Assembly (NCBI RefSeq): GCF_000758545.1
Contig: NZ_CP009279.1
Span: forward strand, 3,286,001-3,350,000
Direction: 5' to 3'
DNA from: Paenibacillus sp. FSL H7-0737
GTDB lineage: Bacteria; Bacillota; Bacilli; Paenibacillales; Paenibacillaceae
Length of the DNA: 64,000 bases
Every line of letters starts with the position of its first letter. Within the stretch, counting starts at the first letter, position 1. Both the position numbers and the translations under genes were made by a program. This document shows positions 45,512 through 54,980 of this stretch, in pieces. The notes beneath the pieces were generated by a model. It was given only the letters and a program-made list of their open reading frames with translations, ran no database searches and was not told the origin of the DNA.

Positions 45512-46870
45512 ATGGTTATACGCAAAAGTTTCTGTCACCTCAGAGTAATGCTAATGATGTTCTTCAGCCTTTTCTTAATAATCACGGCCTACAGTGGGAG
45601 TGCCAGTGCAAATACTACTTCGAAAGCGATTCCACTCCAGCCGATTATTAATGCGGCCCAAATCGGAGATTCAATTACTTTAGCTCCAGGTACTTACCTG
45701 GGTCCGGTTCAAATTGATAAAAGGCTGACGATTAGCGGGGAAGGAAGGGCAACACTATTAAATTCATCTCCCGATGCTGAGGTTGCAGTTATGATTCAGG
45801 CTGATGGGGTAAAGCTTCAAGGACTTAATATACAGCAGCATAACGGGGGAGAAGCAGCAGCGATTCGGGTGGAAGCCGATCAGGTAACTTTGAAAGATTT
45901 AGTCATACATACATTTGGCTTTGGCATTATGCTACGTGAGGCTGATAGTGGAGTTATAGTAAACAATAAAATCCGTTGGTTTATACCTAAAGGTGCTGCT
46001 TCGGGAAAAAGAGGTAATGGCATCGATATCTATAACTCTCATGGTTCAGATATCAGAGAGAATGAAATCTCTTATCTCCGAGATGGCATTTATTTAGAGA
46101 AGAGTCGCAATACAAAGGTTGATCACAATCGGCTCTATCATTTACGATACGGTGTTCACTGTATGTATATCAATGGATCATCTGTTACGAACAATATTGG
46201 AGAATACAACATTACTGGCGCGATGGTGATGGGAGTGAGCGACGTTATGGTATCAGGAAACTCTTTTCGAAAACAAAATCAGAATGTTCATTCTCAAGGA
46301 ATCCTGCTCTTTGACGTTCGTACCTCTCAGATTGTAAATAACCTCGTGGAAGGAAATCGGGTAGGAATCTATATGCAACAATCCTCCGACAACACTCTCC
46401 AGAATAATATGGTGCTCCGAAATTATATTGGGATTCAATTTGAGGGTTCTGAAGGCAACCGCTTTCAGAAGAATGCTTTTATTGCCAATGTGATTGAAGC
46501 ACAGGCAACGGATTCTAAGAATAATAAGATGACGAGAAATTTTTGGGATTCATTCGAAGGTCTGGATGTATCGGGTGATGGCATAAGTGATCTATCATAT
46601 GCTATTAATCCATTTTATCAGCAATTAGTTACAGAAAATGCTGCTTATCAGCTCTTTTTTCAATCACCGGGCATGACATTTTTAAGCGATCTGTATACAA
46701 ATGATAAAGAACAATGGTCCACCGATCCAGAGCCGCTTATGCAATTGGATTCAGTTCATGCAGATGTTGGACAAGTTAGTGAGGGGCAAGGGTCAGTAAT
46801 GGTAGTGGGTTGGCTGCTTTTGTTCTTCGCTGTGATCACAATACTATATATGGGGGTATTAAGGTTATGA
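45512..46870 (+). CDS. nosD: NosD, nitrous oxide reductase maturation-type protein
   Basis: 452 aa. Signal peptide about 1-34, parallel beta-helix repeats of CASH/NosD type (GVKLQGLNIQQHNGG, GIDIYNSHGSDIRENEI, GIYMQQSSDNTLQNN), and a C-terminal TM (VVGWLLLFFAVITILYMGV). GGGGGTG-type ribosome site before ATG 45512. NosD with NosFY helps load the copper sulfur cluster of N2O reductase. The stop overlaps nosL by 4 bases. Confidence 0.9.
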   Translation: MVIRKSFCHLRVMLMMFFSLFLIITAYSGSASANTTSKAIPLQPIINAAQIGDSITLAPGTYLGPVQIDKRLTISGEGRATLLNSSPDAEVAVMIQADGVKLQGLNIQQHNGGEAAAIRVEADQVTLKDLVIHTFGFGIMLREADSGVIVNNKIRWFIPKGAASGKRGNGIDIYNSHGSDIRENEISYLRDGIYLEKSRNTKVDHNRLYHLRYGVHCMYINGSSVTNNIGEYNITGAMVMGVSDVMVSGNSFRKQNQNVHSQGILLFDVRTSQIVNNLVEGNRVGIYMQQSSDNTLQNNMVLRNYIGIQFEGSEGNRFQKNAFIANVIEAQATDSKNNKMTRNFWDSFEGLDVSGDGISDLSYAINPFYQQLVTENAAYQLFFQSPGMTFLSDLYTNDKEQWSTDPEPLMQLDSVHADVGQVSEGQGSVMVVGWLLLFFAVITILYMGVLRL

Positions 46871-47424
46871 AAAAATGGAGTTTAGTACTGATGATGATGA
46901 TGGGTTTGTTAATTCTGGCGGCTTGTGGCCCCAAAAAGTTTGAACCTTTGGCGATAAATGAAAAAGTTGATATTTGCGCGATTTGCAATATGCAGGTTAA
47001 GGACGATGCTTTTGCTACACAACTAACAACAAAAGACGGGAAGAATTATAAGTTTGATGATATTGGTTGTATGAATGAATGGAAGAGCAAGAATGGAACC
47101 AAAAACATCGGAATGGACTATGTCCGGGACTATAACGACAAAGAATGGGTAGAATTCAGTAAGGCCAGCTTTGTATATGATGAGACTCTACGCACACCTA
47201 TGGCTTATGGAGTTATCAGCTTCAAAGACACTGCTTCAGCCGAAGCTTTTGTGAAGGAACAAGGTGTTGGCAGCGTTCTGTCAGCAAGTGATCTGTCCAA
47301 GCATGAATGGAAACAAAATACGGATATGATGCAAATGGACATGAATGGCGGAGAAGGACATATGGACGAGCATAAGTCTGAGGAAATGGAAGATATGACA
47401 TCGGATAAAGAGATGGATATGTGA
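46867..47424 (+). CDS. nosL: NosL copper-binding lipoprotein
   Basis: 185 aa from ATG 46867, in an ATGA overlap with nosD. Lipobox LILAAC with Cys20; the family motif DICAICNMQVKDDAFATQL and FDDIGCMNEW follow. NosL binds Cu(I) and passes it to NosZ. A Met/His/Asp/Glu-rich tail (MMQMDMNGGEGHMDEH) could bind extra copper. Confidence 0.92.
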   Translation: MKKWSLVLMMMMGLLILAACGPKKFEPLAINEKVDICAICNMQVKDDAFATQLTTKDGKNYKFDDIGCMNEWKSKNGTKNIGMDYVRDYNDKEWVEFSKASFVYDETLRTPMAYGVISFKDTASAEAFVKEQGVGSVLSASDLSKHEWKQNTDMMQMDMNGGEGHMDEHKSEEMEDMTSDKEMDM

Positions 47425-47426
47425 TA

Positions 47427-48248
47427 ATGGTTGATATCCTGCAAGTCGCACGCAGAGAGATTAAAATGGGTTTTCGGAATCCATGGGCTTATTCTTTTTT
47501 GGCATTATTTTGTGCGTTTAGTCTTGGCTTACTACTGATTAATGCACAAAATGAGATTCAAGGCTACACCGCAGTTACAGGTTCCATGCTAAGTCTGATT
47601 TTGTATCTACTGCCGCTTATGACATTATTTCTAGGCTCGTTTTCACTGACTTCAGAAAAGGAAGAGGGTAGCTGGCAGCTTTTATCTACTTATCCAATAG
47701 GAACATTGTCATTTATTCTTGGCAAGTATGTGGGGCTGGCTGTCGTATTACTTACGGTTGTGGCTTTCGGCTATGGTTTAATGGGAATGATTAGTGGATT
47801 CTTGGGCATGGCCTATGATTCTACTACTTACTTTCTATTTTTGTTTTTTTCCGCAGGACTTGTTTTACTATTCTTGACCATCGCTTTGTTTATCGGTTCA
47901 TTATCAAGAAACCGCTGGCAGGCGCTGACTGTTTCTGTTGCTGTGTGGTTTTTCACAGTAATAGGTTGGCCGACGTTTTTGATCGCCTTTTTAGGTTTAA
48001 TGCCGTATCTCTGGATTAAGCCCTTGCTGGTCGTATTCACAATACTCAACCCAGCAGAGCTTGTTCGGTTATTCGTTGTAATTAAGCTGGGCGGAGGTTC
48101 AGTGCTGGGACCTGAATATTACCAATGGGTAGAATGGATAAATGGTTCGAAGGGTAGTTTGTTGTTTATGGGAGTCTGTCTAGTTTGGATGTTAAGCTCG
48201 ATCCTGTTTGTAAATTGGATATGGGAAAGGGGGCGCTCTCGTGGATAA
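47427..48248 (+). CDS. nosY: NosY ABC transporter permease
   Basis: 273 aa with six TM helices; start ATG 47427 (GTG 47421 possible) overlapping or touching the nosL end. N-terminal VARREIKMGFRNPWAY and the LFLGSFSLTSEKEEGSWQLLSTYP loop are NosY-like. It is the membrane part for NosF. Confidence 0.9.
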   Translation: MVDILQVARREIKMGFRNPWAYSFLALFCAFSLGLLLINAQNEIQGYTAVTGSMLSLILYLLPLMTLFLGSFSLTSEKEEGSWQLLSTYPIGTLSFILGKYVGLAVVLLTVVAFGYGLMGMISGFLGMAYDSTTYFLFLFFSAGLVLLFLTIALFIGSLSRNRWQALTVSVAVWFFTVIGWPTFLIAFLGLMPYLWIKPLLVVFTILNPAELVRLFVVIKLGGGSVLGPEYYQWVEWINGSKGSLLFMGVCLVWMLSSILFVNWIWERGRSRG

Positions 48249-48960
48249 CCCCTTAGTGAATGTAAGAGGAATCTCTAAAGTTATTAAAAAGCAAACAATA
48301 GTTGAAGAGATTAGCTTTCAAATCCCCACTGGGAGCATACTTGCACTATGTGGCGGTAACGGGGCTGGCAAAAGTACCGTTTTGCGAATGGTTGCCGGTA
48401 TTATTCAGCCTTCGGTGGGCGAAATCTCAGTGGGTGGTTTATACTGGCACAAATCACGCAAACAATTCTCGGAACAAATTGGTTATATGCCAGATGATTA
48501 TCAATTCAATCAGGGGCTGTCGGCAGAGGAAGCTCTGACTTTTTGGGCCGCTCTCCGTAGGGTACCCAATCGCAAAGCGAGAGTAAACGAAGTCCTTGGC
48601 TTAGTAGGCCTACAGGATAAACGAAATCGTCTGGTCAACACCTTTTCAAAGGGAATGCGTCAGCGTATCTTATTTGCTCAGGCATTGTTGGCCAAGCCTT
48701 CGTTGCTAATTATGGACGAACCCACAAACGGTCTTGACCCTTTTTGGATGAATGAATTCGTAGACCTACTCCAAAGAATCAAGGAAGAAGGGCATACCGT
48801 TATTTTCTCCACACACCAGTTAGAAATCGCTGATAAAATCGCTGATCAGATTGTCTTTTTAAGTCATGGAAGAAATGTTGGTTCAGGTCCGACCAAAGAA
48901 TTTCATGCGAAATTTGGTTCTCTGTATACAGCCTTTAATCATAGTCTGGGTCTGAAATGA
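48241..48960 (+). CDS. nosF: NosF ABC transporter ATP-binding protein
   Basis: 239 aa from GTG 48241 with AAAGGGGG upstream; overlaps nosY by 8 bases. Walker A GGNGAGKST, signature FSKGMRQRILFAQ, Walker B LLIMDEPTNGLDP and H-loop STHQ. Partner of NosY. Confidence 0.92.
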   Translation: MDNPLVNVRGISKVIKKQTIVEEISFQIPTGSILALCGGNGAGKSTVLRMVAGIIQPSVGEISVGGLYWHKSRKQFSEQIGYMPDDYQFNQGLSAEEALTFWAALRRVPNRKARVNEVLGLVGLQDKRNRLVNTFSKGMRQRILFAQALLAKPSLLIMDEPTNGLDPFWMNEFVDLLQRIKEEGHTVIFSTHQLEIADKIADQIVFLSHGRNVGSGPTKEFHAKFGSLYTAFNHSLGLK

Positions 48961-49493
48961 GCATGCGTCGAATCATTGCTTTGCTGGTGATTATCGCAGC
49001 TGTCACGACTGTTGTATGGGTATTTAGCCATAATGAAACAAGAGATTCATCTGAGAGGATTGCAGTGGGCTCTATCGCTCCCGAATTTGAAGCTACTACT
49101 ATAGAAGGTAAAAAGGTTCGACTAAGCGATTTTCAGGGACAGATTGTGGTGCTTAACTTTTGGGCCTCCTGGTGCACGTCATGTGTGCGAGAAATGCCCC
49201 TTCTGAATGACATTCACAAATCCACTAGTTCTCAAATTGAAACCTTGTTTATTAATGTTGGTGAGTCTAAAGGGACTGTATCAGAATATCTTAAGAATCA
49301 CAGTTTTTCTTTTCCAGTTGTCATCGATGTTACCGGAAAAATATCTACTTCATTCGGAGTTAGTGCGCTTCCTGCTACGTTTATTATAAACGGAGAGGGG
49401 AAGATCAAAGAGGCTATATTAGGCGAAATCACAGATTTCCCCTTAATGCAACTAATCAATTCATATACATATTCCGGTATACAGCCGGGGTGA
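48957..49493 (+). CDS. TlpA/ResA-like membrane-anchored thioredoxin
   Basis: 178 aa, ATGA overlap with nosF. N-terminal TM anchor (5-22), then a thioredoxin domain with WASWCTSC (Cys73, Cys76) and the cis-Pro ALPATF. Likely keeps copper-site or haem cysteines reduced outside the membrane. Last gene of the operon; its final 38 bases overlap the convergent regulator gene. Confidence 0.9.
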   Translation: MSMRRIIALLVIIAAVTTVVWVFSHNETRDSSERIAVGSIAPEFEATTIEGKKVRLSDFQGQIVVLNFWASWCTSCVREMPLLNDIHKSTSSQIETLFINVGESKGTVSEYLKNHSFSFPVVIDVTGKISTSFGVSALPATFIINGEGKIKEAILGEITDFPLMQLINSYTYSGIQPG

Positions 49494-50490
49494 GATTCTC
49501 GAACCGTTTGAATGTTTTAATAAAATAACCAGTATCACAAAATCCTAAGTCATCGCTCACTTGATTAATAGGTGCGTCTGTGGTTTCCAGCAACTGCTTG
49601 GCCCATTCAATTTTGAGTCTGGCAACGAAGAGGGAGAAGTTCTCGCCTGTTTCTTTTGTAAATATGCGACTGAAATAACTAGGGCTGATATGACAAAGCT
49701 TGGCCATTTCTTTTAGGCTGAAATTTTCATTTTTGTGCGCATAGATGTAATCGAACGCAGGCTGAAGCACTGCATTTGAAGAGACCAACTTTTGTGCTCC
49801 ATTTTTCAATTTGGTCTCAATAAGCGCTCCTGACAACTCTTGCTGCAGAGACTGAATTTTGCGATAAGTAAGGTCTGTCTCCTCGAAAGATTCTGCTGAA
49901 GCAGATATATCGATATCTGTGGTCAGTACTCTTTTGTACAAATCAACGGTGGTACGCTTTTGAATGGCTTCTTCCACGATGTAAGTACTTAACTGTAGAA
50001 GTAGGTCCACGCATTTGGTTACTTCATCGTAGGATAGGACAGGAAGTGCTTCGTAATCCTCTTTGAGCGCTTGAAACTTCATGTTCGACTCAACATTAGG
50101 TGGCCTAGATACTATCTGCTCCAGCTGTGACACATCAGGTTCACGAAGCTTAAGCTGTCCGGCCATAATTGCACCCAAATATTGATCGTCAATAATAATT
50201 GGAATCGCGATATCGATAATGTTGAAATGGCATAAATAAATATAAGGCTTGTTCTGGCGTACAGCCTCAATGCCGGCACGAGCATCACATTTTTGACAAT
50301 AAGGAGAGAGATTAGAATCTTGGCGAACGCCTTGGCAGAAAGGCTGACAGAAGCTGTGCTTAGTCACGGGAACGCCTTTATAATCTACGGTAAGAATCGC
50401 CATTTTAGTCACGAGTGATAAAGAATCCTGCAGTTTCTCCCATTTTTTCAAATCAATTATTTCTTCTAAATTAAATCGAGATTTGGACAT
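49456..50490 (-). CDS. PocR-domain AraC-family regulator of glycerol/diol metabolism
   Basis: 344 aa from ATG 50490, AGGAG upstream. N-terminal PocR sensor (FCQPFCQGVRQDSNLSPYC with clustered cysteines, IYLCHFNIIDIAIPIIIDDQYLGAIMAGQL) and C-terminal AraC helix-turn-helix (FSLKEMAKLCHISPSYFSRIF, DLGFCDTGYFIKTFKRFE). Divergent from gldA-dhaKL, which it probably activates in response to a small polyol. Confidence 0.9.
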   Translation of the reverse strand: MSKSRFNLEEIIDLKKWEKLQDSLSLVTKMAILTVDYKGVPVTKHSFCQPFCQGVRQDSNLSPYCQKCDARAGIEAVRQNKPYIYLCHFNIIDIAIPIIIDDQYLGAIMAGQLKLREPDVSQLEQIVSRPPNVESNMKFQALKEDYEALPVLSYDEVTKCVDLLLQLSTYIVEEAIQKRTTVDLYKRVLTTDIDISASAESFEETDLTYRKIQSLQQELSGALIETKLKNGAQKLVSSNAVLQPAFDYIYAHKNENFSLKEMAKLCHISPSYFSRIFTKETGENFSLFVARLKIEWAKQLLETTDAPINQVSDDLGFCDTGYFIKTFKRFENLTPAVYRNMYMN

Positions 50491-50692
50491 CACGATATTC
50501 TCCTAGGTAAGTTATAGAAACATATTGAACATTATAGCGAATTTTTGCTCAAAAGGACAAGATAATACTATTCCTTAATAAGAAGACAAAAAAACTCGAT
50601 AAGAAAACGCTTTATTCTGATCTTATTGTTTCATGCATACCGAAATAGAGCAATCTATAATAATAACTATATACAACCTAGGAGGAATGAAA

Positions 50693-51829
50693 ATGAGAAG
50701 AGCGTTTATCAGTCCGACGAAATATGTGCAAGGTGAGAATGAACTTTTGAATTTAGGCTATTTTGTAAAAACATTCGGTGATTCCGCACTGCTCATTGCA
50801 CATCCAGATGATGTTACACGTGTGAAAGATAAATTGGAGTCAACTAAACAGAAATTTAATATAACGCTTGTTGAAAGTGGCTTCCATGGGGAATGCTCAA
50901 GACAAGAAGTCGCAAGATTACAGGCTCTGGCTAAGGAACATCAATGTGCATGTACGATTGGGTTGGGTGGAGGTAAGGCGATTGATACGGCAAAATGCGT
51001 AGCAGAAGGTGAAGCATTGATTATCGTTCCAACGATAGCAGCCACTGATGCACCAACAAGCCACTCCGCGGTACTCTATACCCCAGAAGGTGAGTTTGAT
51101 GATTATGCTTATTTCAAGCAAAGCCCAAGTGTAGTCATGATCGATACAACAGTCATTGCCAAAGCGCCAACAAGATTTCTTGTTGCAGGGATGGGTGATG
51201 CACTCTCCACTTATTTCGAAGCAAGAGCTACAGCAAATTCTTATTCCAATGTGAATGCGGGATTGCCTTGCGGGGTTCGTGAAGGTGTTTGTGGGGAAGC
51301 TAAAGGAACAATAACCGCACTAGGTCTTGCCAAACTGTGTTATGACACTTTGCTTGAAAATGGGTTCAAGGCGAAGCAGGCCTGCGATCTGAATATCGTA
51401 ACCCCAGCCTTGGAGAATATCATTGAAACGAATATTTTGTTATCGGGACTAGGCTTTGAAAGTGGAGGTTTGGCTGCGATTCATGCGATCCATAATGGTT
51501 TAACAGCTTTAGAAGGAACACATCATTATTATCATGGTGAGAAGGTAGCCTTCAGTACAATTGCTCAATTGGTGCTTGAAAATGCAGACCGTACCGAATT
51601 AAGAGAAGTATTGGATTTCTGCCTGTCTATTGGGCTTCCGGTGTGCTTAGCAGATATCGGAGTGGAGCAAGTCACTTACGAAGAACTTCTTGAGGTTGCT
51701 AAAAAAGCTTGTATTGCTGAGGAATCGATTCATTCGATGCCGTTCCCAATTACAGAAGAAGCCGTAGCATCGGCGATTATGGCTGCTGACCAATTAGGCC
51801 GTCAATACAAATTAAGTAAGGAGCTTTAA
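50693..51829 (+). CDS. gldA: Glycerol dehydrogenase
   Basis: 378 aa from ATG 50693, 7 bases after AGGAGG (50680-50685). NAD-binding IGLGGGKAIDTAK, IVPTIAATDAPTSHSAV, and zinc ligands in GMGDALSTYFEARA, AIHAIHNGL and HHYYHGEKVAF. Oxidises glycerol to dihydroxyacetone. Followed 1 base later by the kinase gene. A cre-like core lies near 50601. Confidence 0.95.
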   Translation: MRRAFISPTKYVQGENELLNLGYFVKTFGDSALLIAHPDDVTRVKDKLESTKQKFNITLVESGFHGECSRQEVARLQALAKEHQCACTIGLGGGKAIDTAKCVAEGEALIIVPTIAATDAPTSHSAVLYTPEGEFDDYAYFKQSPSVVMIDTTVIAKAPTRFLVAGMGDALSTYFEARATANSYSNVNAGLPCGVREGVCGEAKGTITALGLAKLCYDTLLENGFKAKQACDLNIVTPALENIIETNILLSGLGFESGGLAAIHAIHNGLTALEGTHHYYHGEKVAFSTIAQLVLENADRTELREVLDFCLSIGLPVCLADIGVEQVTYEELLEVAKKACIAEESIHSMPFPITEEAVASAIMAADQLGRQYKLSKEL

Positions 51830-51830
51830 G

Positions 51831-53591
51831 ATGAAGAAAATTATGAATAAGCCGGAAACGCTAGTCCGGGAAATGTGTAATGGACTTGTCTTAGCGCATC
51901 CTGAGCTGGATTTCAACGATAAATTCAAAGTGATTTCTAAAAAAGAGATCAACACCGATAAAGTTACACTTATAAGCGGTGGCGGTAGTGGGCATGAACC
52001 GGCCCATGCCGGGTTCGTAGGCAGCGGTATGCTGGATGCAGCCGTGTGTGGTGATGTGTTTGCTTCTCCATCCCAGATTCAGGTCTACCAAGCGATCCGT
52101 AGCTCTGCTAGTAAAAAGGGAACGCTGCTTATTATTAAGAACTACAGCGGTGACATCATGAACTTTAAAAATGCGGCTCATCTCGCAAGTGAAGATGGCA
52201 TACAAGTGGAATACGTCAAAGTAGACGATGACATTGCCGTTGAAGACAGTCTCTACACCGTAGGGAAACGAGGGGTGGCCGGAACTGTTCTCGTTCATAA
52301 AGTAGCCGGGGCTGCGGCAGAAGCAGGGCTGTCCCTGTCGGAAGTAAAAGAAGCGGCGCAACATGCGATTGACCATGTTCGCACCATCGGCTTCGCCTTT
52401 ACATCTTGCACCGTTCCTGCCAAAGGAACCCCGACGTTTCATATCGAAGAGGATGAGATGGAATACGGTGTTGGAATTCACGGTGAGCCTGGAATTCGCA
52501 GAGAAAAAGCCGTGTCAGCGGATGAACTGGCGCAGCGAATGGTTACGTCCTTGCTGAGCAACTTGCAAATGAACGATGAGTCGCAGCAAGAAGTTGCTGT
52601 TCTGATCAATGGATTTGGTGGAACACCACTGCAAGAGCTTTATTTGTTGAATAATTCTGTGATCCGTGAATTGACGGCGAAGAATAAGCAAGTGTTTAAA
52701 GTATTTGTCGGCAACTATATGACCAGCATCGATATGGCTGGCGCATCAGTGTCGATTATGAAGCTGGATGAGACGCTGAAGAAATGGTTGTCTGCTCCGT
52801 GTGATACACCGGCATTGTCGGTTAAAGGTTCATTTGAGCCTGTGAAATATACGGAAGTCATCAAGGAAGAGAAGGCAGACAGCACGGTATCCTTCAAGAA
52901 TAATACGGATGCTGAAGCAGCGATAATTAAGAACAACCAGTTTTCCTTACAAAATATCGTATTTTTGATCGATCAAATGAGTGAGGTCATTATCGAGAAT
53001 GAGGTACCGTTCTGCGAGCTAGACGCCCACGCCGGAGATGGTGATTTTGGGATGAGCGTAGCCAAGGGCTTTAAGCAGTTGAAAGTAGAATGGGAAGATA
53101 TTCTAGCTAATCATCACAGCGATATCGGTGACTTCCTTGATGCTTGTTCATTGATCATTATGGAGCATTGTGGAGGAGCTTCCGGGCCGATCTGGGGATC
53201 GGGCTTCCGCGCTGCGAGCAAGACTGCGCTGCAGAAGCAGGAGTTATCCATTCAGGAATTTGCCAATATGATGCAAGCGGTCGTCAAAGGAATTCAAGAT
53301 ACGGGCGAAAGGTCTTTCGGGAGAGGTGCTGTCGTTGGAGACAAGACTTTAATTGATGCGCTTGTACCTTTTGCGGATGCCTGGACACAAAGCGCAGAAC
53401 AAGGCGAAGATATAAAGCTGGCAGCTATCAAAGCTGCTGAGGCGGCAGTTCTCGGTGCCCAGAAGACTTCCGATATCGTCGCCCGTATGGGAAGAGCAGG
53501 CACGGTAGGTGAACGCAGCATTGGTTATCCGGATGCAGGAGCTTACGCGCTTGGAGTTATTTTCACAGAGCTAGCTAAAGCGATGAGATAA
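51831..53591 (+). CDS. ATP-dependent dihydroxyacetone kinase (DhaK-DhaL fusion)
   Basis: 586 aa. DhaK domain (about 1-330) with SGGGSGHEPAHAGFVGSGMLDAAVCGDVFASP and the substrate-binding His in GIHGEPGIRRE; DhaL domain (about 375-586) with CELDAHAGDGDFGMSVA and GASGPIWGSGF. The fusion is the ATP-using single-chain type rather than the PTS-dependent one. Together with gldA, it turns glycerol into DHAP. Confidence 0.94.
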   Translation: MKKIMNKPETLVREMCNGLVLAHPELDFNDKFKVISKKEINTDKVTLISGGGSGHEPAHAGFVGSGMLDAAVCGDVFASPSQIQVYQAIRSSASKKGTLLIIKNYSGDIMNFKNAAHLASEDGIQVEYVKVDDDIAVEDSLYTVGKRGVAGTVLVHKVAGAAAEAGLSLSEVKEAAQHAIDHVRTIGFAFTSCTVPAKGTPTFHIEEDEMEYGVGIHGEPGIRREKAVSADELAQRMVTSLLSNLQMNDESQQEVAVLINGFGGTPLQELYLLNNSVIRELTAKNKQVFKVFVGNYMTSIDMAGASVSIMKLDETLKKWLSAPCDTPALSVKGSFEPVKYTEVIKEEKADSTVSFKNNTDAEAAIIKNNQFSLQNIVFLIDQMSEVIIENEVPFCELDAHAGDGDFGMSVAKGFKQLKVEWEDILANHHSDIGDFLDACSLIIMEHCGGASGPIWGSGFRAASKTALQKQELSIQEFANMMQAVVKGIQDTGERSFGRGAVVGDKTLIDALVPFADAWTQSAEQGEDIKLAAIKAAEAAVLGAQKTSDIVARMGRAGTVGERSIGYPDAGAYALGVIFTELAKAMR

Positions 53592-53659
53592 GAGATAATA
53601 TAAACTGAATCCGGATCTGAATAATGCTACGAAAGTTAAAAGCTGATTAACAGAAATCG

Positions 53660-53697
53660 ACACCCCCTTATCCATTAGGATGAGGGGGTGTTTGTAT
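53660..53697 (+). terminator. Terminator after dihydroxyacetone kinase
   Basis: 14-base arms 53660-53673/53678-53691 with one wobble, then TTTGTATTT. Confidence 0.8.
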
Positions 53698-53769
53698 TTG
53701 GAATCATACGCTAACACTCCTCATAAACTGTTCGTTGCAGTTTAGCTAATATCTCGAATATAATGATCT

Positions 53770-53790
53770 AAATGATAATCGTTATCATTT
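53770..53790. promoter_or_regulatory. Fur box upstream of the AraC regulator
   Basis: AAATGATAA-TCG-TTATCATTT, a perfect 9-3-9 palindrome; the 7-1-7 core TGATAATCGTTATCA differs by one base from consensus. Confidence 0.82.
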
Positions 53791-53875
53791 AATACATGGA
53801 TAAAGGTGATCTCCTCATGATAAAACACTACATTGGGACTACAGCGTACTGCAGCTCTGCTGAGGGTATAACTTA

Positions 53876-54850
53876 ATGACAAGAAAATCAATTCATAACA
53901 TCTATAACGGGTATTTCAATGCATTGTTTGAGACTCCGACTATAAGGGACACCACAGAGCGAATGCATTTTTCACAACCTAGTGACCATGGATACGTCGA
54001 TAGGGTTATCACATCTTCCGGGATCGAAATTGTAGATAGTGATTACCGTTTCACTGAGGATCGTTTAGTCCGAGTTCAATCCGAAGCAGCTATGATTGAG
54101 CTAAGCTTTTGTCTACAGGGCAGCGGAGAAGTTCATGTAACAGGCAATAGTCACGAGTTGGTGCCCGACAGTTGTTCATTGCAGCTCATGCGAGATTTCC
54201 AAGCCGAATTTCACTATCGCAGTGCTGAACCCATCCGTTTACTGTCCATTGGTGTACCGGTAACACTGTTCGATTCATGGATGGTAGAGCAAGGATCTCT
54301 ACATACTTGCAGTTTATCCGGGCTGTTAGATACACAATCATTTCGTATGTTCCGTATGCCTATTCTTCCAGAAACCTCCCGAATATTGGTTCAATTGAGA
54401 GATTGCCCATATCATACCTCAATGCGCAGGTTATACGCAGAGGGTAAGGCATTAGAACTCCTTTCCGCATATTTGGGCGCTTTTCTTTTTGAGCAGAGTC
54501 ATACTAAACGTAGCTTGCATTTATCTCGCACTGACCGGGAAAGTATTCGGAGAGCCAGAGAAATCATACTCGAGCAAATGGCAAACCCTCCATCACTCAT
54601 AGAGCTTTCCAAGCTGGCGGGTATTAACGAATACAAATTAAAAGTTGGTTTTAAGGAAGAGTATGGTACGACTGTATTTGCCTATTTACGGAAGAAACGT
54701 TTAGAAAAAGCATGGGAAATCATGCGTTCCGGGGAGAGTAGTGTTAGTCAAACAGCGACGATGGTAGGTTACAACAACTTTAGTCATTTTGCGGAGGCGT
54801 TTCGGAAGCAGTATGGAATAAATCCTTCTGAAATAATAAAAAAACGTTAG
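53876..54850 (+). CDS. AraC-family regulator, iron/siderophore type
   Basis: 324 aa. N-terminal sensor region, C-terminal AraC HTH (LIELSKLAGINEYKLKVGFKEEYGTTVFAYLRKKRLEKAWEIM, TMVGYNNFSHFAEAFRKQYGINPSE), the Btr/PchR-like form seen next to siderophore genes. A Fur box precedes it and another precedes the next gene. Confidence 0.88.
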   Translation: MTRKSIHNIYNGYFNALFETPTIRDTTERMHFSQPSDHGYVDRVITSSGIEIVDSDYRFTEDRLVRVQSEAAMIELSFCLQGSGEVHVTGNSHELVPDSCSLQLMRDFQAEFHYRSAEPIRLLSIGVPVTLFDSWMVEQGSLHTCSLSGLLDTQSFRMFRMPILPETSRILVQLRDCPYHTSMRRLYAEGKALELLSAYLGAFLFEQSHTKRSLHLSRTDRESIRRAREIILEQMANPPSLIELSKLAGINEYKLKVGFKEEYGTTVFAYLRKKRLEKAWEIMRSGESSVSQTATMVGYNNFSHFAEAFRKQYGINPSEIIKKR

Positions 54851-54941
54851 ACAACAAATAAATATCCGCCAAACCGTTATTCAATCCCTCTATCGGTAGT
54901 TTAGCCCTATCAGCAGAGTGTATGATCGGACTTGCTAGTAG

Positions 54942-54956
54942 TGAGAATGATTATCA
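54942..54956. promoter_or_regulatory. Fur box upstream of iron-binding lipoprotein gene
   Basis: TGAGAATGATTATCA, one mismatch from the 7-1-7 consensus TGATAATNATTATCA. Confidence 0.75.
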
Positions 54957-54980
54957 ATAGATTGGAGAGGGTTGGAAAAA

